Below are positions 28,075-36,950 of a stretch of 64,000 bases of DNA, in pieces. Source of the stretch: Rhodopirellula halodulae (lineage in GTDB: Bacteria; Planctomycetota; Planctomycetia; Pirellulales; Pirellulaceae); the NCBI RefSeq assembly GCF_020966775.1, contig NZ_JAJKFV010000010.1:186001-250000 (forward strand), written 5' to 3'. The translations under genes and the position numbers were made by a program. A model generated the notes under the pieces. It did no database searches. It saw only the letters and a list, made by a program, of their open reading frames with translations, and was not told the DNA's origin. How positions within the stretch are numbered: position 1 is the stretch's first letter; every line of letters begins with the position of its first letter.

Positions 28075-29550
28075 GTGTTCGACTCCCTCTCCGAAGGTCT
28101 GCAGTCCGCTTTCAAAAGCTTGTCTGGAAAAGGCAAGCTGACCGAAGGCAATATGCGCGATGGCCTGAAGATCGTGGAGCAATCGCTGCTGGAAGCCGAC
28201 GTTAGCTACAGCGTCGTCCAGCAATTCATGGAACACGTGACGCAGCAAGCACTTGGGAAGCGAGTGCTGCTTTCGCTGCGTCCACAAGAAGAGCTGGTTC
28301 GAATCGTCTATGACGAGTTGGTGGAGACGCTCGGGCCCGTTGATTCCTCGCTGAATCTGAAAGCCGACGGCCCCACGATCATCATGCTCTGCGGGTTGCA
28401 GGGGAGCGGTAAAACGACGACCTGCGGCAAGCTGACCAAGCTGTTGCAAGAACAGAACATCACTCCGTTGCTGGTGGCTGCTGACTTGCAGCGTCCCGCC
28501 GCCATCGAGCAGCTGAAAGTCATCGGCTCGCAACTGAACGTGCCTGTCCACGCGGAAGTGGATCACAAGGACCCCGTCAAAGTTTGCCAGAACGGCGTCG
28601 AGATGGCTCGTCGCGACGGAAATCGCGTGGTCATTTTGGACACGGCTGGCCGCTTGGCCATCGACGAAGAATTGATGGCGGAGCTGAAGAAAATCGATCG
28701 CAAGGTCGGCCCCGATCAAGTCTACCTGGTGGTTGACGGGATGACCGGGCAAGACGCGGTCAACAGTGCCGGGGCTTTCAACGATGCGTTGGAGCTGGAC
28801 GGCGTGGTGATGACCAAGCTGGACGGTGACGCACGCGGTGGTGCGTTGTTGTCGGTCAAGCAGGTCACTGGTGTTCCGATCAAGTTCATGGGGACCGGCG
28901 AGCACTTCGATGCGTTGGAGCCGTTTCGTCCCGAGGGCATGGCCAGCCGCATTTTGCAGATGGGCGACATTGTCGCCGCGGCACGCGAAGCTCACCGTAT
29001 TGTCGACGAGAAAGAACGGGAAGAGCTGGAAGCCAAGATGGCCAGCGGCGATTTCTCGCTCGACGATTTCAAAAACATGCTTCAAAAGGTGGCTCAGCCC
29101 GGTCTGATGGGCCGCATGATGGGTTTGATGCCCGGCATGAGCCAATTTAAAGAAGCGATGGAGTCGGAAGAGGCCGGGGGCCAAATTCGGCAAATTATCG
29201 GAGCCATCAACTCGATGACTCCCAGTGAACGCAAAAACCCCAAGCTGATCGATGCGACTCGTCGCACGCGAATCGCCAAGGGTGCCGGCGTTCAATCCCC
29301 CGTTGTCACGCAATTGATCAAACAATTCGACGTGATGAAGCCGATGATGCAAGCCATGTCCGGAAAGGGTTCCGGGGATCGTATGGCCATGATGCGGCAG
29401 ATTCAAGCCAACGCGATGTCGGGTGATCCGCGTCTGGGAGGTTTGAAAACCAAGCAAAGCACCGGAAAGCGACTGACTCCGGCTCAGAAGGCTCAGCAAC
29501 GCAAGGAACGCGAAAAGCTGAAGCGAAAACTAAAACGAAAAAAACGCTGA
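28075..29550 (+). CDS. ffh: Signal recognition particle protein Ffh (SRP54)
   Basis: 491 residues from a GTG. It binds signal sequences of nascent membrane proteins and delivers ribosomes to FtsY. The N domain (residues 1-100) is followed by the GTPase G domain: LCGLQGSGKTTTCGKL (P-loop), DLQRPAAIEQL, DTAGRL, TKLDGDARGG. The C-terminal M domain is Met-rich (LMGRMMGLMPGMSQFKEAM) and ends in a very basic tail (REKLKRKLKRKKR). Next to rpsP as in most bacteria. No strong ribosome site is visible. Confidence 0.97.
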   Translation: MFDSLSEGLQSAFKSLSGKGKLTEGNMRDGLKIVEQSLLEADVSYSVVQQFMEHVTQQALGKRVLLSLRPQEELVRIVYDELVETLGPVDSSLNLKADGPTIIMLCGLQGSGKTTTCGKLTKLLQEQNITPLLVAADLQRPAAIEQLKVIGSQLNVPVHAEVDHKDPVKVCQNGVEMARRDGNRVVILDTAGRLAIDEELMAELKKIDRKVGPDQVYLVVDGMTGQDAVNSAGAFNDALELDGVVMTKLDGDARGGALLSVKQVTGVPIKFMGTGEHFDALEPFRPEGMASRILQMGDIVAAAREAHRIVDEKEREELEAKMASGDFSLDDFKNMLQKVAQPGLMGRMMGLMPGMSQFKEAMESEEAGGQIRQIIGAINSMTPSERKNPKLIDATRRTRIAKGAGVQSPVVTQLIKQFDVMKPMMQAMSGKGSGDRMAMMRQIQANAMSGDPRLGGLKTKQSTGKRLTPAQKAQQRKEREKLKRKLKRKKR

Positions 29551-29638
29551 GTGAGATGCAGTGGGCGAGACCTGAGTTGGTACAGCCCTCAGTCTTCAGC
29601 CCCTCAAATCACCTCAATCCTTTGGAGAAACGACCGAC

Positions 29639-30076
29639 ATGGCAGTAAGAATTCGCATGAAAAAGATGGGACGCACGCACCGTCCTTTCTTTCGTGTTTG
29701 TGCAGTGGATCAACGCAACCCACGCGATGGCCGCGTGATCGAAGAACTCGGCACCTACGACCCAATGTGCCCAGAAACCGATGCACGCACCTCGCTGAAG
29801 ACCGAGCGTGTTGATTACTGGCTTGGTGTTGGGGCTCAGCCCAGCGACAAAGTGGCTGTGTTGATCAAGAAGTACGGCACCGAAGGCACCCACTTGGAAG
29901 CTCAAAAGGCTGCCGTGGAGCGTTTGGGACGCCGCAAGGATTACACCCCACCACCAGAAGCTCCCGCTCCGAAGCCAGCTCCTGCTGCCGAAGCTCCCGC
30001 CGAGGAAGCACCTGCGGAAGAGCCAGCCGCAGAAGCTGCTTCGGAAGATGCCGCAGCGGAAGCCACCACCGAGTGA
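29639..30076 (+). CDS. rpsP: Ribosomal protein bS16 with acidic C-terminal tail
   Basis: 145 residues with GGAGA ribosome site. The S16 core is the first 85 residues (VRIRMKKMGRTHRPFFRVCA, then RVDYWLGVGAQPSDKVAVLI). A tail of about 50 residues rich in Ala, Pro and Glu follows, uncommon in the family, where 80-90 residues are usual. Its stop overlaps the trmD start (GTGA), so the two are translationally coupled. rimM, normally the next gene, is missing. Confidence 0.96.
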   Translation: MAVRIRMKKMGRTHRPFFRVCAVDQRNPRDGRVIEELGTYDPMCPETDARTSLKTERVDYWLGVGAQPSDKVAVLIKKYGTEGTHLEAQKAAVERLGRRKDYTPPPEAPAPKPAPAAEAPAEEAPAEEPAAEAASEDAAAEATTE

Positions 30077-30801
30077 GATTCGACGTTGTCACCCTGTTTC
30101 CGGCGATCTTTGACGGTTATCTGACCCAAAGTTTGCTGGACAAGGCGATTGTTCGAGGTTTGGTTGAGATCCAACGACATAACCTCCGAGATTGGGCCGA
30201 AGACACTCCTCACCGCAAAGTCGATGATCGACCGTTCGGTGGCGGCCCCGGAATGTTGTTGCAAGTCGAACCAACCGTGAAGTGTGTTCGAGACGTGGAC
30301 GCGATGTGCGACGTTCCGGCTCGAAAGATTTTGTTGACCCCGCAAGGTCGACGGCTGGACCAAAGGTTGGCCGAAGACCTCGCCACCAGCGACCGCATCA
30401 TGTTGATGTGTGGTCGTTACGAAGGATTTGATCAACGCGTGTTGGATATCCTCCAACCCGAAGAGATCAGCATTGGTGATTTCGTCCTCAACGGGGGCGA
30501 GGTCGCTGCCATGACCATCATTGACGCTGTCGTCCGGTTGCTGCCCGGCGTGCTTGGCGATGAACAAAGCAGCCTGGATGATTCGTTCAGCCGTGGTAAT
30601 CGGATGCTCGAGTTTCCCCAGTACACCCGGCCGCGAGAATTCGAAGGCCATACCGTGCCTGACGTTTTGCTCAGCGGTGACCATGCGGCGATCGCCAAAT
30701 GGCGAGCCGAGCAGAGTCGGGTGAAAACGATTGATCGTCGCCGCGATTTGCTGCCCGAGAATTCGAAACCCAACCACGAACACCCCAACCAACGCTCCTG
30801 A
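30073..30801 (+). CDS. trmD: tRNA (guanine-N1)-methyltransferase TrmD
   Basis: 242 residues from a GTG overlapping the rpsP stop. It methylates G37 next to the anticodon and prevents frameshifting. SPOUT-family knot motifs are present: [16 protein letters not shown] sequence (seen as [12 protein letters not shown]), then [17 protein letters not shown], and [15 protein letters not shown]. The C-terminal tail after DLLPENSK is short and polar. Confidence 0.97.
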   Translation: MRFDVVTLFPAIFDGYLTQSLLDKAIVRGLVEIQRHNLRDWAEDTPHRKVDDRPFGGGPGMLLQVEPTVKCVRDVDAMCDVPARKILLTPQGRRLDQRLAEDLATSDRIMLMCGRYEGFDQRVLDILQPEEISIGDFVLNGGEVAAMTIIDAVVRLLPGVLGDEQSSLDDSFSRGNRMLEFPQYTRPREFEGHTVPDVLLSGDHAAIAKWRAEQSRVKTIDRRRDLLPENSKPNHEHPNQRS

Positions 30802-30820
30802 ACAGCACAGAGGTTTTCCA

Positions 30821-31174
30821 ATGAACAACGCCATCATGGAATTGGTCGACAAGGCCAATCAGAAAGAAGACGCCCCGCAATTCGAAATCGGCGACACCGT
30901 CGACGTGCACTCCAAGATTCTGGAAGGCAACAAAGAGCGGATCCAGGTGTTCACCGGCGTCGTGATCGCTCGCAGCGGCAAGGGTGCTCAAGAGATGTTC
31001 ACCGTTCGTCGCATCGTGGCTGGCGAAGGCGTGGAGCGTAAGTTCCCCGTGCACAGCCCGCGCATCGAAAAGGTTGAAGTCAAACGCAGTGGCGTGACCC
31101 GTCGTGCCAAGCTTTACTTCCTTCGCGACCGCGTCGGAAAAGCTGTTCGCTTGAAAGAGCGTCGCCGCGTCTGA
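30821..31174 (+). CDS. rplS: Ribosomal protein bL19
   Basis: 117 residues with AGAGG upstream. It sits at the subunit interface of the 50S. Typical parts: [40 protein letters not shown], and the end [18 protein letters not shown]. It closes the ffh-rpsP-trmD-rplS operon; an 11-bp hairpin follows. Confidence 0.97.
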   Translation: MNNAIMELVDKANQKEDAPQFEIGDTVDVHSKILEGNKERIQVFTGVVIARSGKGAQEMFTVRRIVAGEGVERKFPVHSPRIEKVEVKRSGVTRRAKLYFLRDRVGKAVRLKERRRV

Positions 31175-31205
31175 TCGCGGGGAGCGTTTCGTTCATATGC
31201 ATCGC

Positions 31206-31237
31206 CAAGCTGCTCGGGTTTCTCGAGCAGCTTGTTT
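31206..31237 (+). terminator. Terminator of the rplS operon
   Basis: CAAGCTGCTCG (31206-31216) pairs perfectly with CGAGCAGCTTG (31224-31234) around a 7-nt loop, followed by TTT only. A strong stem with a short U-run, 32 nt past the rplS stop. Confidence 0.7.
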
Positions 31238-31253
31238 GCTGCGCGTAAAGTGG

Positions 31254-31282
31254 AAAGGGAAGCAGAGGCTCAGGGCCACAGG
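31254..31282 (+). repeat. Dispersed CCACAG-rich (G-type) motif
   Basis: AAAGGG followed by CAGAGGCTCAGGGCCACAGG. One of nine related copies in this window, see the finding on this family. Confidence 0.75.
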
Positions 31283-31298
31283 AGGACAGTGGGTGAAT

Positions 31299-31748
31299 CT
31301 ACCATCGCGTAGGTCGTGTCTCACATGGCGCCCCGACCGATGCTTTGGAACAAAGCGAGGTCACACCCGGTTGGCGACTCACCCCCTCGGGCGACGACAA
31401 GCAGTGATTCACACACCAGGGCATTGGTGGATGTAGTCGGTAGTGCGTTGGGCGAGACTTGTACCGGCGGTGTGCAGGAGGGTGTCGGCCAAGAGTGGCC
31501 AACCTACGAGGGAGCGTGGGTCGGCGGCGAATCTGCCATCGCGTAGGTCATGTCTCACATGACGGCCCGGCCGATGCTTTGGAACAAAGCGAGGTCACAA
31601 CCGGTTTGCGGCTCGCTAATCCTGCCCGCGGCGCCAGCCAGTGAGTCACGCACTAGGACATTGGTGAACGCAGTCGGTAGTGAGCGTGGGCAAGGCTCGT
31701 GTCGGCGGTGTGCAGGCGGGCGTCGGCCAGGAGTGGCCAACCTACGAG
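31299..31748. repeat. Two tandem REP-bearing units of about 210 bp
   Basis: Units 31299-31510 and 31533-31748 are diverged direct repeats. Each begins with a D-type hairpin (GTAG foot at 31309 and 31543), carries the GATGCTTTGGAACAAAGCG block, and ends in an inverted B-type hairpin (31484-31507 and 31722-31745, CTAC at the far end). The middles differ in many positions. The gap of 567 bp from rplS to the PIG-L gene contains nothing else; short frames inside the units are not convincing genes. Confidence 0.85.
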
Positions 31749-32518
31749 CGAGGTAGACCTTCGGTCGTCAGTCCTTTCAAGGCTTCGCGGAGCGGATCAT
31801 CGTCGGGGCCGCAGAATCCCCAGTGCTCGCGTCGCCGCCAGCCTTCCGCGTGTTCAAATTTGCCGCTCATCCGGCCAACCATTCGAGACAGGTCGCGCAT
31901 CGTTTCCAGGTAGCTGTCCATGCCCTGGCTTTCGTCCAACCATTGCTTTTGGCTGGCGTGGCATGCCAAGGCGGTGGTCTTTTGTTCCATCACATCGGAC
32001 GTGTTCACGTAGAAATGCGGCGTGACCAGCTCGCCCGTCGGTTGTCGGCAGCCAACGGGTTGAGCGTGATAGACCGTCACGGGGTCCATGAAGACTTCCG
32101 TCGGCGGATCGCTCGGATAGTTTGGCATCCCGTGGCAAAACGCGGCGCTGACGCCCAATCGGCAAGCCGTTTCGTGATCTTCCATGTAATCGACGGGTGA
32201 GTGCACGAGAACGATGGACGGTTTGCATTGCCGGACCACCGCCACGACCTTTTGCAGGTTCGCATCGTTGTAGGTGACCTCCATGTCCGGGCAGATCGGC
32301 GGGTAGAAGGTCGCTCCCAGTAACGCCGCCGCCTGCTTGGCTTCTTCCAGTCGCGTCGCCGCGCATTCGGATTGGTTGAGCGTGGTGCTGCCGCGGGAAC
32401 CGTCGGCGAGGTTCATGTAGTGCAAGTCCCATCCTCGTTGGGCCAGCAGCAACATGGTTCCGGCGTAGAGAAATTCAATGTCGTCAGGATGAGCAGCGAT
32501 GGCGAGCGCGGAGGGCAT
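31742..32518 (-). CDS. PIG-L family N-deacetylase
   Basis: 258 residues. Zinc-dependent deacetylase of the LmbE/PIG-L fold, related to enzymes of bacillithiol and mycothiol synthesis. The AHPDDIE motif supplies His, Asp and Asp; the DH in VDYMEDHETACRLG gives the third ligand. The substrate is probably an N-acetylated sugar conjugate. The stop codon TAG lies inside the GTAG foot of a REP-like hairpin, so the element abuts or defines the 3' end. The next gene upstream on this strand, SprT-like, ends 9 nt before this start. Confidence 0.92.
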   Translation of the reverse strand: MPSALAIAAHPDDIEFLYAGTMLLLAQRGWDLHYMNLADGSRGSTTLNQSECAATRLEEAKQAAALLGATFYPPICPDMEVTYNDANLQKVVAVVRQCKPSIVLVHSPVDYMEDHETACRLGVSAAFCHGMPNYPSDPPTEVFMDPVTVYHAQPVGCRQPTGELVTPHFYVNTSDVMEQKTTALACHASQKQWLDESQGMDSYLETMRDLSRMVGRMSGKFEHAEGWRRREHWGFCGPDDDPLREALKGLTTEGLPRS

Positions 32519-32527
32519 TCAGGAACT

Positions 32528-33505
32528 TCATTTCGAGGAGACGAGCCGGAGTTTCTCAAGGGGCACATAATACCGCACGTAGCGTTCGCCGTTCCTGAAC
32601 AGTTCGCCTTTGGGGTCGTTCACCAAAACAGTCGCTCGCCGAGTGATGCGGTTGACGCGTCCGACAATGCGTTGCGATCCGTTCTGGAACATCACCTGGT
32701 CACCCACTCGAATGTTGAACTTGGTGGCCGCGCGTTCGCGTTGCGTGATTAGATCGTGCTGGTAGTCGGTGTGTCCGAAGAAGCTTCGGGCGATCGACTG
32801 AAAGCGTTTCTGATTGCAGTTGCCCGCGTTCCAAATCAGCATCTCAATCAGGTGCGTCATCTCGTGTTCGGCGACCCGCTGCATCGCTTCCAGGCGATCC
32901 TTGCACTTGCGTCCGGTGACGGTCACCGGACGGTTCACGTCCTCGAAGGTTTGAAACAGCAACGTCGAAGACAGGATCATCTCGAACTTTCGCGGTCCAT
33001 TGCGGTTGCCGTTGGGGTAGTGGGTCACCAGCTTGCCGGCCGCACTGGTCATGCGTGAAGAGAATCCAAATTCCAGTCCTTCCGCCTTTGCGACCGGTAG
33101 CACGCGGCCCTCGAAAAAGGCCTCGTCGAGCAAGTGAATGAGTCGAACCAAGTCATCGCGTCCCACCCGAGCGAAGTTGGGGCGGTCGATGGTGCGGCTG
33201 AGGCTAAGGACTTCGTTGTGAATCCGCTTTTGCAGTTCAGGGATCCGCTTTGGATCTGGACGACGTTTCTGCAGAAACTCGGCCAGGGCAAACAGCGTGT
33301 CGCGGTCTCTTGGCGGGATCACTCCGACGGGCGGCTGCGTTGGCGTTGGTTGTTGCTTGGCGGGTGCCGCATGCGGATCGCGTTCTGTGACCGCTTTGCC
33401 GCGACTTTTGGCGGCGGTTTTGTTGGGCGATGACGGTCGCGCGGGTTCCAGGTCGGTGATGGGACGACGCTTGGACGCGGGGCGGCGGTGCGGGGTGGCT
33501 GACAT
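32528..33505 (-). CDS. SprT-like zinc metallopeptidase
   Basis: 325 residues. A basic, disordered first 65 residues precede a domain with HEMTHLIEMLIWNAG, the HExxH zinc-peptidase motif followed by a downstream His (FFGHTDYQHD), as in SprT/Spartan-type proteins. The end (VGDQVMFQNGSQRIVGRVNR) looks like a small beta barrel. SprT-like proteins act on DNA-protein complexes in eukaryotes; bacterial roles are unclear. It lies 8 bp after the TerC gene and probably shares its transcript. Confidence 0.82.
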   Translation of the reverse strand: MSATPHRRPASKRRPITDLEPARPSSPNKTAAKSRGKAVTERDPHAAPAKQQPTPTQPPVGVIPPRDRDTLFALAEFLQKRRPDPKRIPELQKRIHNEVLSLSRTIDRPNFARVGRDDLVRLIHLLDEAFFEGRVLPVAKAEGLEFGFSSRMTSAAGKLVTHYPNGNRNGPRKFEMILSSTLLFQTFEDVNRPVTVTGRKCKDRLEAMQRVAEHEMTHLIEMLIWNAGNCNQKRFQSIARSFFGHTDYQHDLITQRERAATKFNIRVGDQVMFQNGSQRIVGRVNRITRRATVLVNDPKGELFRNGERYVRYYVPLEKLRLVSSK

Positions 33506-33513
33506 CCGCGTGT

Positions 33514-34320
33514 CTACGCCTTGGCCTCAGCGGCACGCATCGTTTTGGCGGCTTCTTGCCGAGCCAGCAAATTCTTCTGGTATCTGCCTTGAACCACGTC
33601 GACCACGATCAAAATCGCGAGCACAAAATAGAAGGTGCTCTTGGCCATCGGGTGAACTTCGTGACCGAACAGCGAAACGTGAGCCAGGTGCCCGCCTTCG
33701 CTAACCAGCATCACGCCGACGATGAACAGCACGAACAGTCCCAGCACTTCATACATCCGGTTCTTTTTCAAAAACTCCGAAACCTTGTCGGCCAAAAAGA
33801 TCATCAGTGCACCACTGATGACGATGGCGGTGGCCATGATCCAGAAGTTCTTGGTCAGTGCCATCGCGCTGAGAATCGAGTCGAACGAGAAGACCAGGTT
33901 CATCAGCACGATCAGTCCGATGGTCTTGCCAACACTGGCTTTGGGGGTGTCCTCGGAGTGGCCGAGTTCCGGTTCGGCGAGCAGGTGGTAAATCTCTTTC
34001 AGTGCGGTCCACAGAATGAACGCACCTCCAAACAGAACGATCAGGCTGTGGCCGCTGATCGCACCATCGATGTAGCCGTTGTGGAATTCGACGAACGGTT
34101 CCTCCAAGAGTGCGATGACTTTCACGACGACGAATAGCAGCACGATCCGCAGGATGACCGCCAATCCGATGCCCAGTTTGCGGACCATCGACTGTTTGTC
34201 TTGTTCGACCCGTTTGCTTTCGATTGAGATGTAAAGCAGGTTGTCGAACCCAAGAACGGCTTGAAGCAGCACGAGCATCCCGAGCGTGAACAAGCCGGAG
34301 ATTGAAAACAGTTCAGCCAT
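33514..34320 (-). CDS. TerC-family integral membrane protein
   Basis: 268 residues with about seven hydrophobic segments. The hallmark acidic residues in membrane helices are present: QAVLGFDNLLYISI in the first and NLVFSFDSILSAMALT in the fourth. TerC proteins have been tied to tellurite resistance and more generally to metal (manganese) export that protects secreted metalloproteins. The exact substrate is not predictable. Confidence 0.9.
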   Translation of the reverse strand: MAELFSISGLFTLGMLVLLQAVLGFDNLLYISIESKRVEQDKQSMVRKLGIGLAVILRIVLLFVVVKVIALLEEPFVEFHNGYIDGAISGHSLIVLFGGAFILWTALKEIYHLLAEPELGHSEDTPKASVGKTIGLIVLMNLVFSFDSILSAMALTKNFWIMATAIVISGALMIFLADKVSEFLKKNRMYEVLGLFVLFIVGVMLVSEGGHLAHVSLFGHEVHPMAKSTFYFVLAILIVVDVVQGRYQKNLLARQEAAKTMRAAEAKA

Positions 34321-34341
34321 GGCGACGAGATTCCGTGCGGT

Positions 34342-35343
34342 TTAGGAAGGCGAGTCGTTGGACAACAGGTCGAGAACGGATTGCATGTCGGGAGGGAGCG
34401 GCGCGGTCAGCGTCATTTCCTTGCCCGTCTGCGGATTGGTGAACGTCAGTGATTTCGCGTGCAACGCTTGGCGGCCGAGGATGACTTCGTCGCCTTCCGC
34501 GGTCGGTTTCGCGCCGGGCGTTGCTTCTTCGATCCCCGCCAAGCGTCGAATTTGCGAGCGTGTCAGTTCGGAGTGCCCGCCATACAGTCGGTCGCAAAGA
34601 ATCGGGCAACCGATGTGTGCCAAGTGCACTCGAATTTGGTGGGTGCGTCCGGTCTTGGGGTGCACGTCGACACGGGTGACTCGTCCGTGGCGTTCAACGA
34701 CTTCGTAAAACGTCGAGGCTGATTTGCTGGTCGAGTGGCCTTCGCGGATGGCTTGTTTGTCACGTTGGTAAGGGTGCCGACCGATCGACGCGTGGATCCA
34801 GTCGCGGTCGCGGTCCAGTCGTCCGGACGTGATCGCCGTGTATTGTTTCTTCACTTCGCGATCGTGCCACTGAGCCGCCAGGTTCAGGTGCACGGCGTTG
34901 TTTTTCGCCACCACGATGACGCCGCTGGTGTCCCGGTCCAACCGGTGGACAATGCCGGGGCGTGTGGGGCCGCCGACATCGGAAAGCGATTGAAAGCGAA
35001 AGGCCAACGCACTGGTCAGCGTTCCGGTCCAGTTGCCTCGCGCGGGGTGGACGACCATTCCCGCGGGTTTGTTGATGACGACCAGTCCGTCGTCTTCGTA
35101 CAAAATGTCCAGCGGGATGTTCTCCGGCACCGTGTCATCCGAAGCCGGTGGCGGAACACGAAAGCGGACCACTTGGCCGGCTTTCACTTTGTAGCTGGGC
35201 CGAATGACGCGACCGTCGACTTCCGCACCGTCGTTCTGAACCGCATCGCGAATTTGCGAGCGGCTGTATCCGTCGCAGGATTGGGTCAAGAACAGATCGA
35301 TTCGAAACCCGTGGGCGGATTCAGGAACGACAAATTCTCGCAT
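34342..35343 (-). CDS. RluD-type 23S rRNA pseudouridine synthase
   Basis: 333 residues. An S4 RNA-binding domain (RIDLFLTQSCDGYSRSQIRD) is followed by the catalytic RluA/RluD domain: VINKPAGMVVHPARGNWTGT, then GIVHRLDRDTSGVIVVAK with the catalytic Asp, and RVHLAHIGCPILCDRLYGG. It converts uridines in 23S rRNA to pseudouridine. The ATG at 35343 overlaps the stop of the TPR gene (TGATG), so translation is coupled. Confidence 0.95.
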   Translation of the reverse strand: MREFVVPESAHGFRIDLFLTQSCDGYSRSQIRDAVQNDGAEVDGRVIRPSYKVKAGQVVRFRVPPPASDDTVPENIPLDILYEDDGLVVINKPAGMVVHPARGNWTGTLTSALAFRFQSLSDVGGPTRPGIVHRLDRDTSGVIVVAKNNAVHLNLAAQWHDREVKKQYTAITSGRLDRDRDWIHASIGRHPYQRDKQAIREGHSTSKSASTFYEVVERHGRVTRVDVHPKTGRTHQIRVHLAHIGCPILCDRLYGGHSELTRSQIRRLAGIEEATPGAKPTAEGDEVILGRQALHAKSLTFTNPQTGKEMTLTAPLPPDMQSVLDLLSNDSPS

Positions 35344-36320
35344 CACTCGTCGGATGCGGCGGGGTCGTCGGCAGGCGGTTCCACGGTGGGAGCTTCCTCG
35401 GCAGAGATTTCATCAGTGGCGGTTTCTTCCACCGATTTTTCTTCCACAGCTTCCTCCGTTTCAGCGGGCTTTTCTTCGGAGGCTTCTTCGCTGGCGGTTT
35501 CTTCCTTCATCTCTTCCGCGGGTTGCTCTTCCGGCTCAGCGGGCTCGGTCGTTTCCGTTTTTGCCGCGTCCGATGCTTCTTCAGCGGGCTCCTCGGTCTC
35601 GTCGGCTGAGTCATCCATTGGCAAATCCAATGGTGGTAGGTCCAAGTCTGGCAGGTCTGGCAGTTCGCCGGCTCCCGGCAGCGATGGTGGCAAGCTTGGG
35701 TCCGCTGGCGAGAAGTCTTGCTCATCGAACCAAGCGAGGAATTCTTTTGATTGCGGCGACGAGAGAACTTCGACGCGTGCTTTGGCTTCTTCGATCATGG
35801 CGGCCGATTCGCCAACCGCCATCGCGGCTTCGTATTGCTCGATGGCACCTTCGATATCACCGCGAGCTTCGGCGATCTGCGCCAATCCGTAGCGGGCTCG
35901 CGATTGAATCATCGCGTCTTTGCTCAACTGCATGGCTTGCTGGTAAGCGTCGACGGCATCGTCGAGCAATGTTTCGGCTTCGTCGCGACTCGTGTACAAC
36001 GAAGAAATTCCAGCTCCCATTTGTTGTCCGCCCTGGTACAACCGTGCCCAGGCCGCTGCCGAAGTGTTGGGGTATTGAGCGGCGATGGTCGCCAAGCTTT
36101 CGGTATCGCCGGTGATCGAAGCGTCGATCAATTGCAGTGTCGCATCGCTGCGATTGTCCGATTGAGTGCTGGAATAAAACCCGTATCCCAACACGGCCAC
36201 GAAGAATGCAGCCACGCCCAGTGCGATGGGTTTGGAGTAAGGCTCGATCGAGTGATTCAACTTCCCGAGGGCTCCGGCAAGTTCATTCTCGTTCAGCTGA
36301 TGACGTCGCTCGCTGTTCAT
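35343..36320 (-). CDS. TPR-like membrane protein with acidic tail
   Basis: 325 residues. A short cytoplasmic N-terminus is followed by one membrane span at about 32-50 (IALGVAAFFVAVLGYGFYSS). Then comes a helical-repeat region (AYQQAMQLSKDAMIQSRARY, and IEGAIEQYEAAMAVGESAAM) typical of tetratricopeptide repeats. From residue 225 onward the protein is almost only Glu, Pro, Ala, Thr and Ser. YfgM/BamD-like envelope scaffold is a possible relation. Coupled to the RluD-type gene. Confidence 0.82.
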   Translation of the reverse strand: MNSERRHQLNENELAGALGKLNHSIEPYSKPIALGVAAFFVAVLGYGFYSSTQSDNRSDATLQLIDASITGDTESLATIAAQYPNTSAAAWARLYQGGQQMGAGISSLYTSRDEAETLLDDAVDAYQQAMQLSKDAMIQSRARYGLAQIAEARGDIEGAIEQYEAAMAVGESAAMIEEAKARVEVLSSPQSKEFLAWFDEQDFSPADPSLPPSLPGAGELPDLPDLDLPPLDLPMDDSADETEEPAEEASDAAKTETTEPAEPEEQPAEEMKEETASEEASEEKPAETEEAVEEKSVEETATDEISAEEAPTVEPPADDPAASDE

Positions 36321-36414
36321 ACAATCGCAGGGGTGGGGAGATTCGGATCCGTGAGCCCGAAGTATAGAAATCGCCGGAACTTAACGTCAAGAGAAGCAAG
36401 AAGCACCCATCCCC

Positions 36415-36840
36415 ATGACTGCTCCTGAAAACCAACCTTCCGAATCCAAGCCTGCCAGCGCGAAGACGAGGGTGTTGATCGCCGAAGACGACCCGGTGCT
36501 GCGGCATTTGTTGCAATTCACCATCCAGCGAGCGGAAATGGATGTCACCGCCGTGGCGGACGGCCAACTCGCTTGGGAGACCATTCAATCCGGCGAAAAG
36601 TTTGATGTGATGGTCACCGATCACGAAATGCCCTCGCTCAGCGGCATGGAACTCATCCGCCGTGTCATGGAAACGTCGCCGATCTCCGTGATCGTTCTCT
36701 GCACCGCCAAAGGGTTCGAAATCGATCCCGATCAAATTTGCGATCGCCCAGGTGTGGTGTCGTTGATGAGTAAACCGTTCAGTCCACGGCAATTGGTCCA
36801 CATCATCCAGCAACGTTTGGCTGGCAACGCCGCCGAGTGA
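36415..36840 (+). CDS. Single-domain response regulator
   Basis: 141 residues. A CheY-like receiver: acidic pair in LIAEDDPVLRHLL, phospho-acceptor Asp in VMVTDHEMPSLSG, Thr in VLCTAKG and Lys in LMSKPFSP. No output domain follows, so it must act through a partner protein. No kinase gene is adjacent. The next gene downstream is a DUF1559 protein 110 bp away on the same strand. Confidence 0.93.
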   Translation: MTAPENQPSESKPASAKTRVLIAEDDPVLRHLLQFTIQRAEMDVTAVADGQLAWETIQSGEKFDVMVTDHEMPSLSGMELIRRVMETSPISVIVLCTAKGFEIDPDQICDRPGVVSLMSKPFSPRQLVHIIQQRLAGNAAE

Positions 36841-36950
36841 AACCTCAACCGGAGTGGTCTAGAATCGAAGGATGAGGGGGCTCGTCTGGTCAGTGGTTGA
36901 TGCCTGGTGGACGATGCCGATTCGTTCACAACACCATCGGAGGCGAGGCG

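Noticed and set aside
27931..29499. A 522-codon frame antisense to ffh
   Set aside because: Shadow of ffh; His/Gln/Leu-rich composition typical of antisense frames.
31316..31756. Small frames with MLWNKARS and VGQEWPTY segments
   Set aside because: The same peptides appear wherever the REP-like composites occur, so they are products of the repeat sequence and not genes. The same holds for 49590-49799 and 55856-56080.
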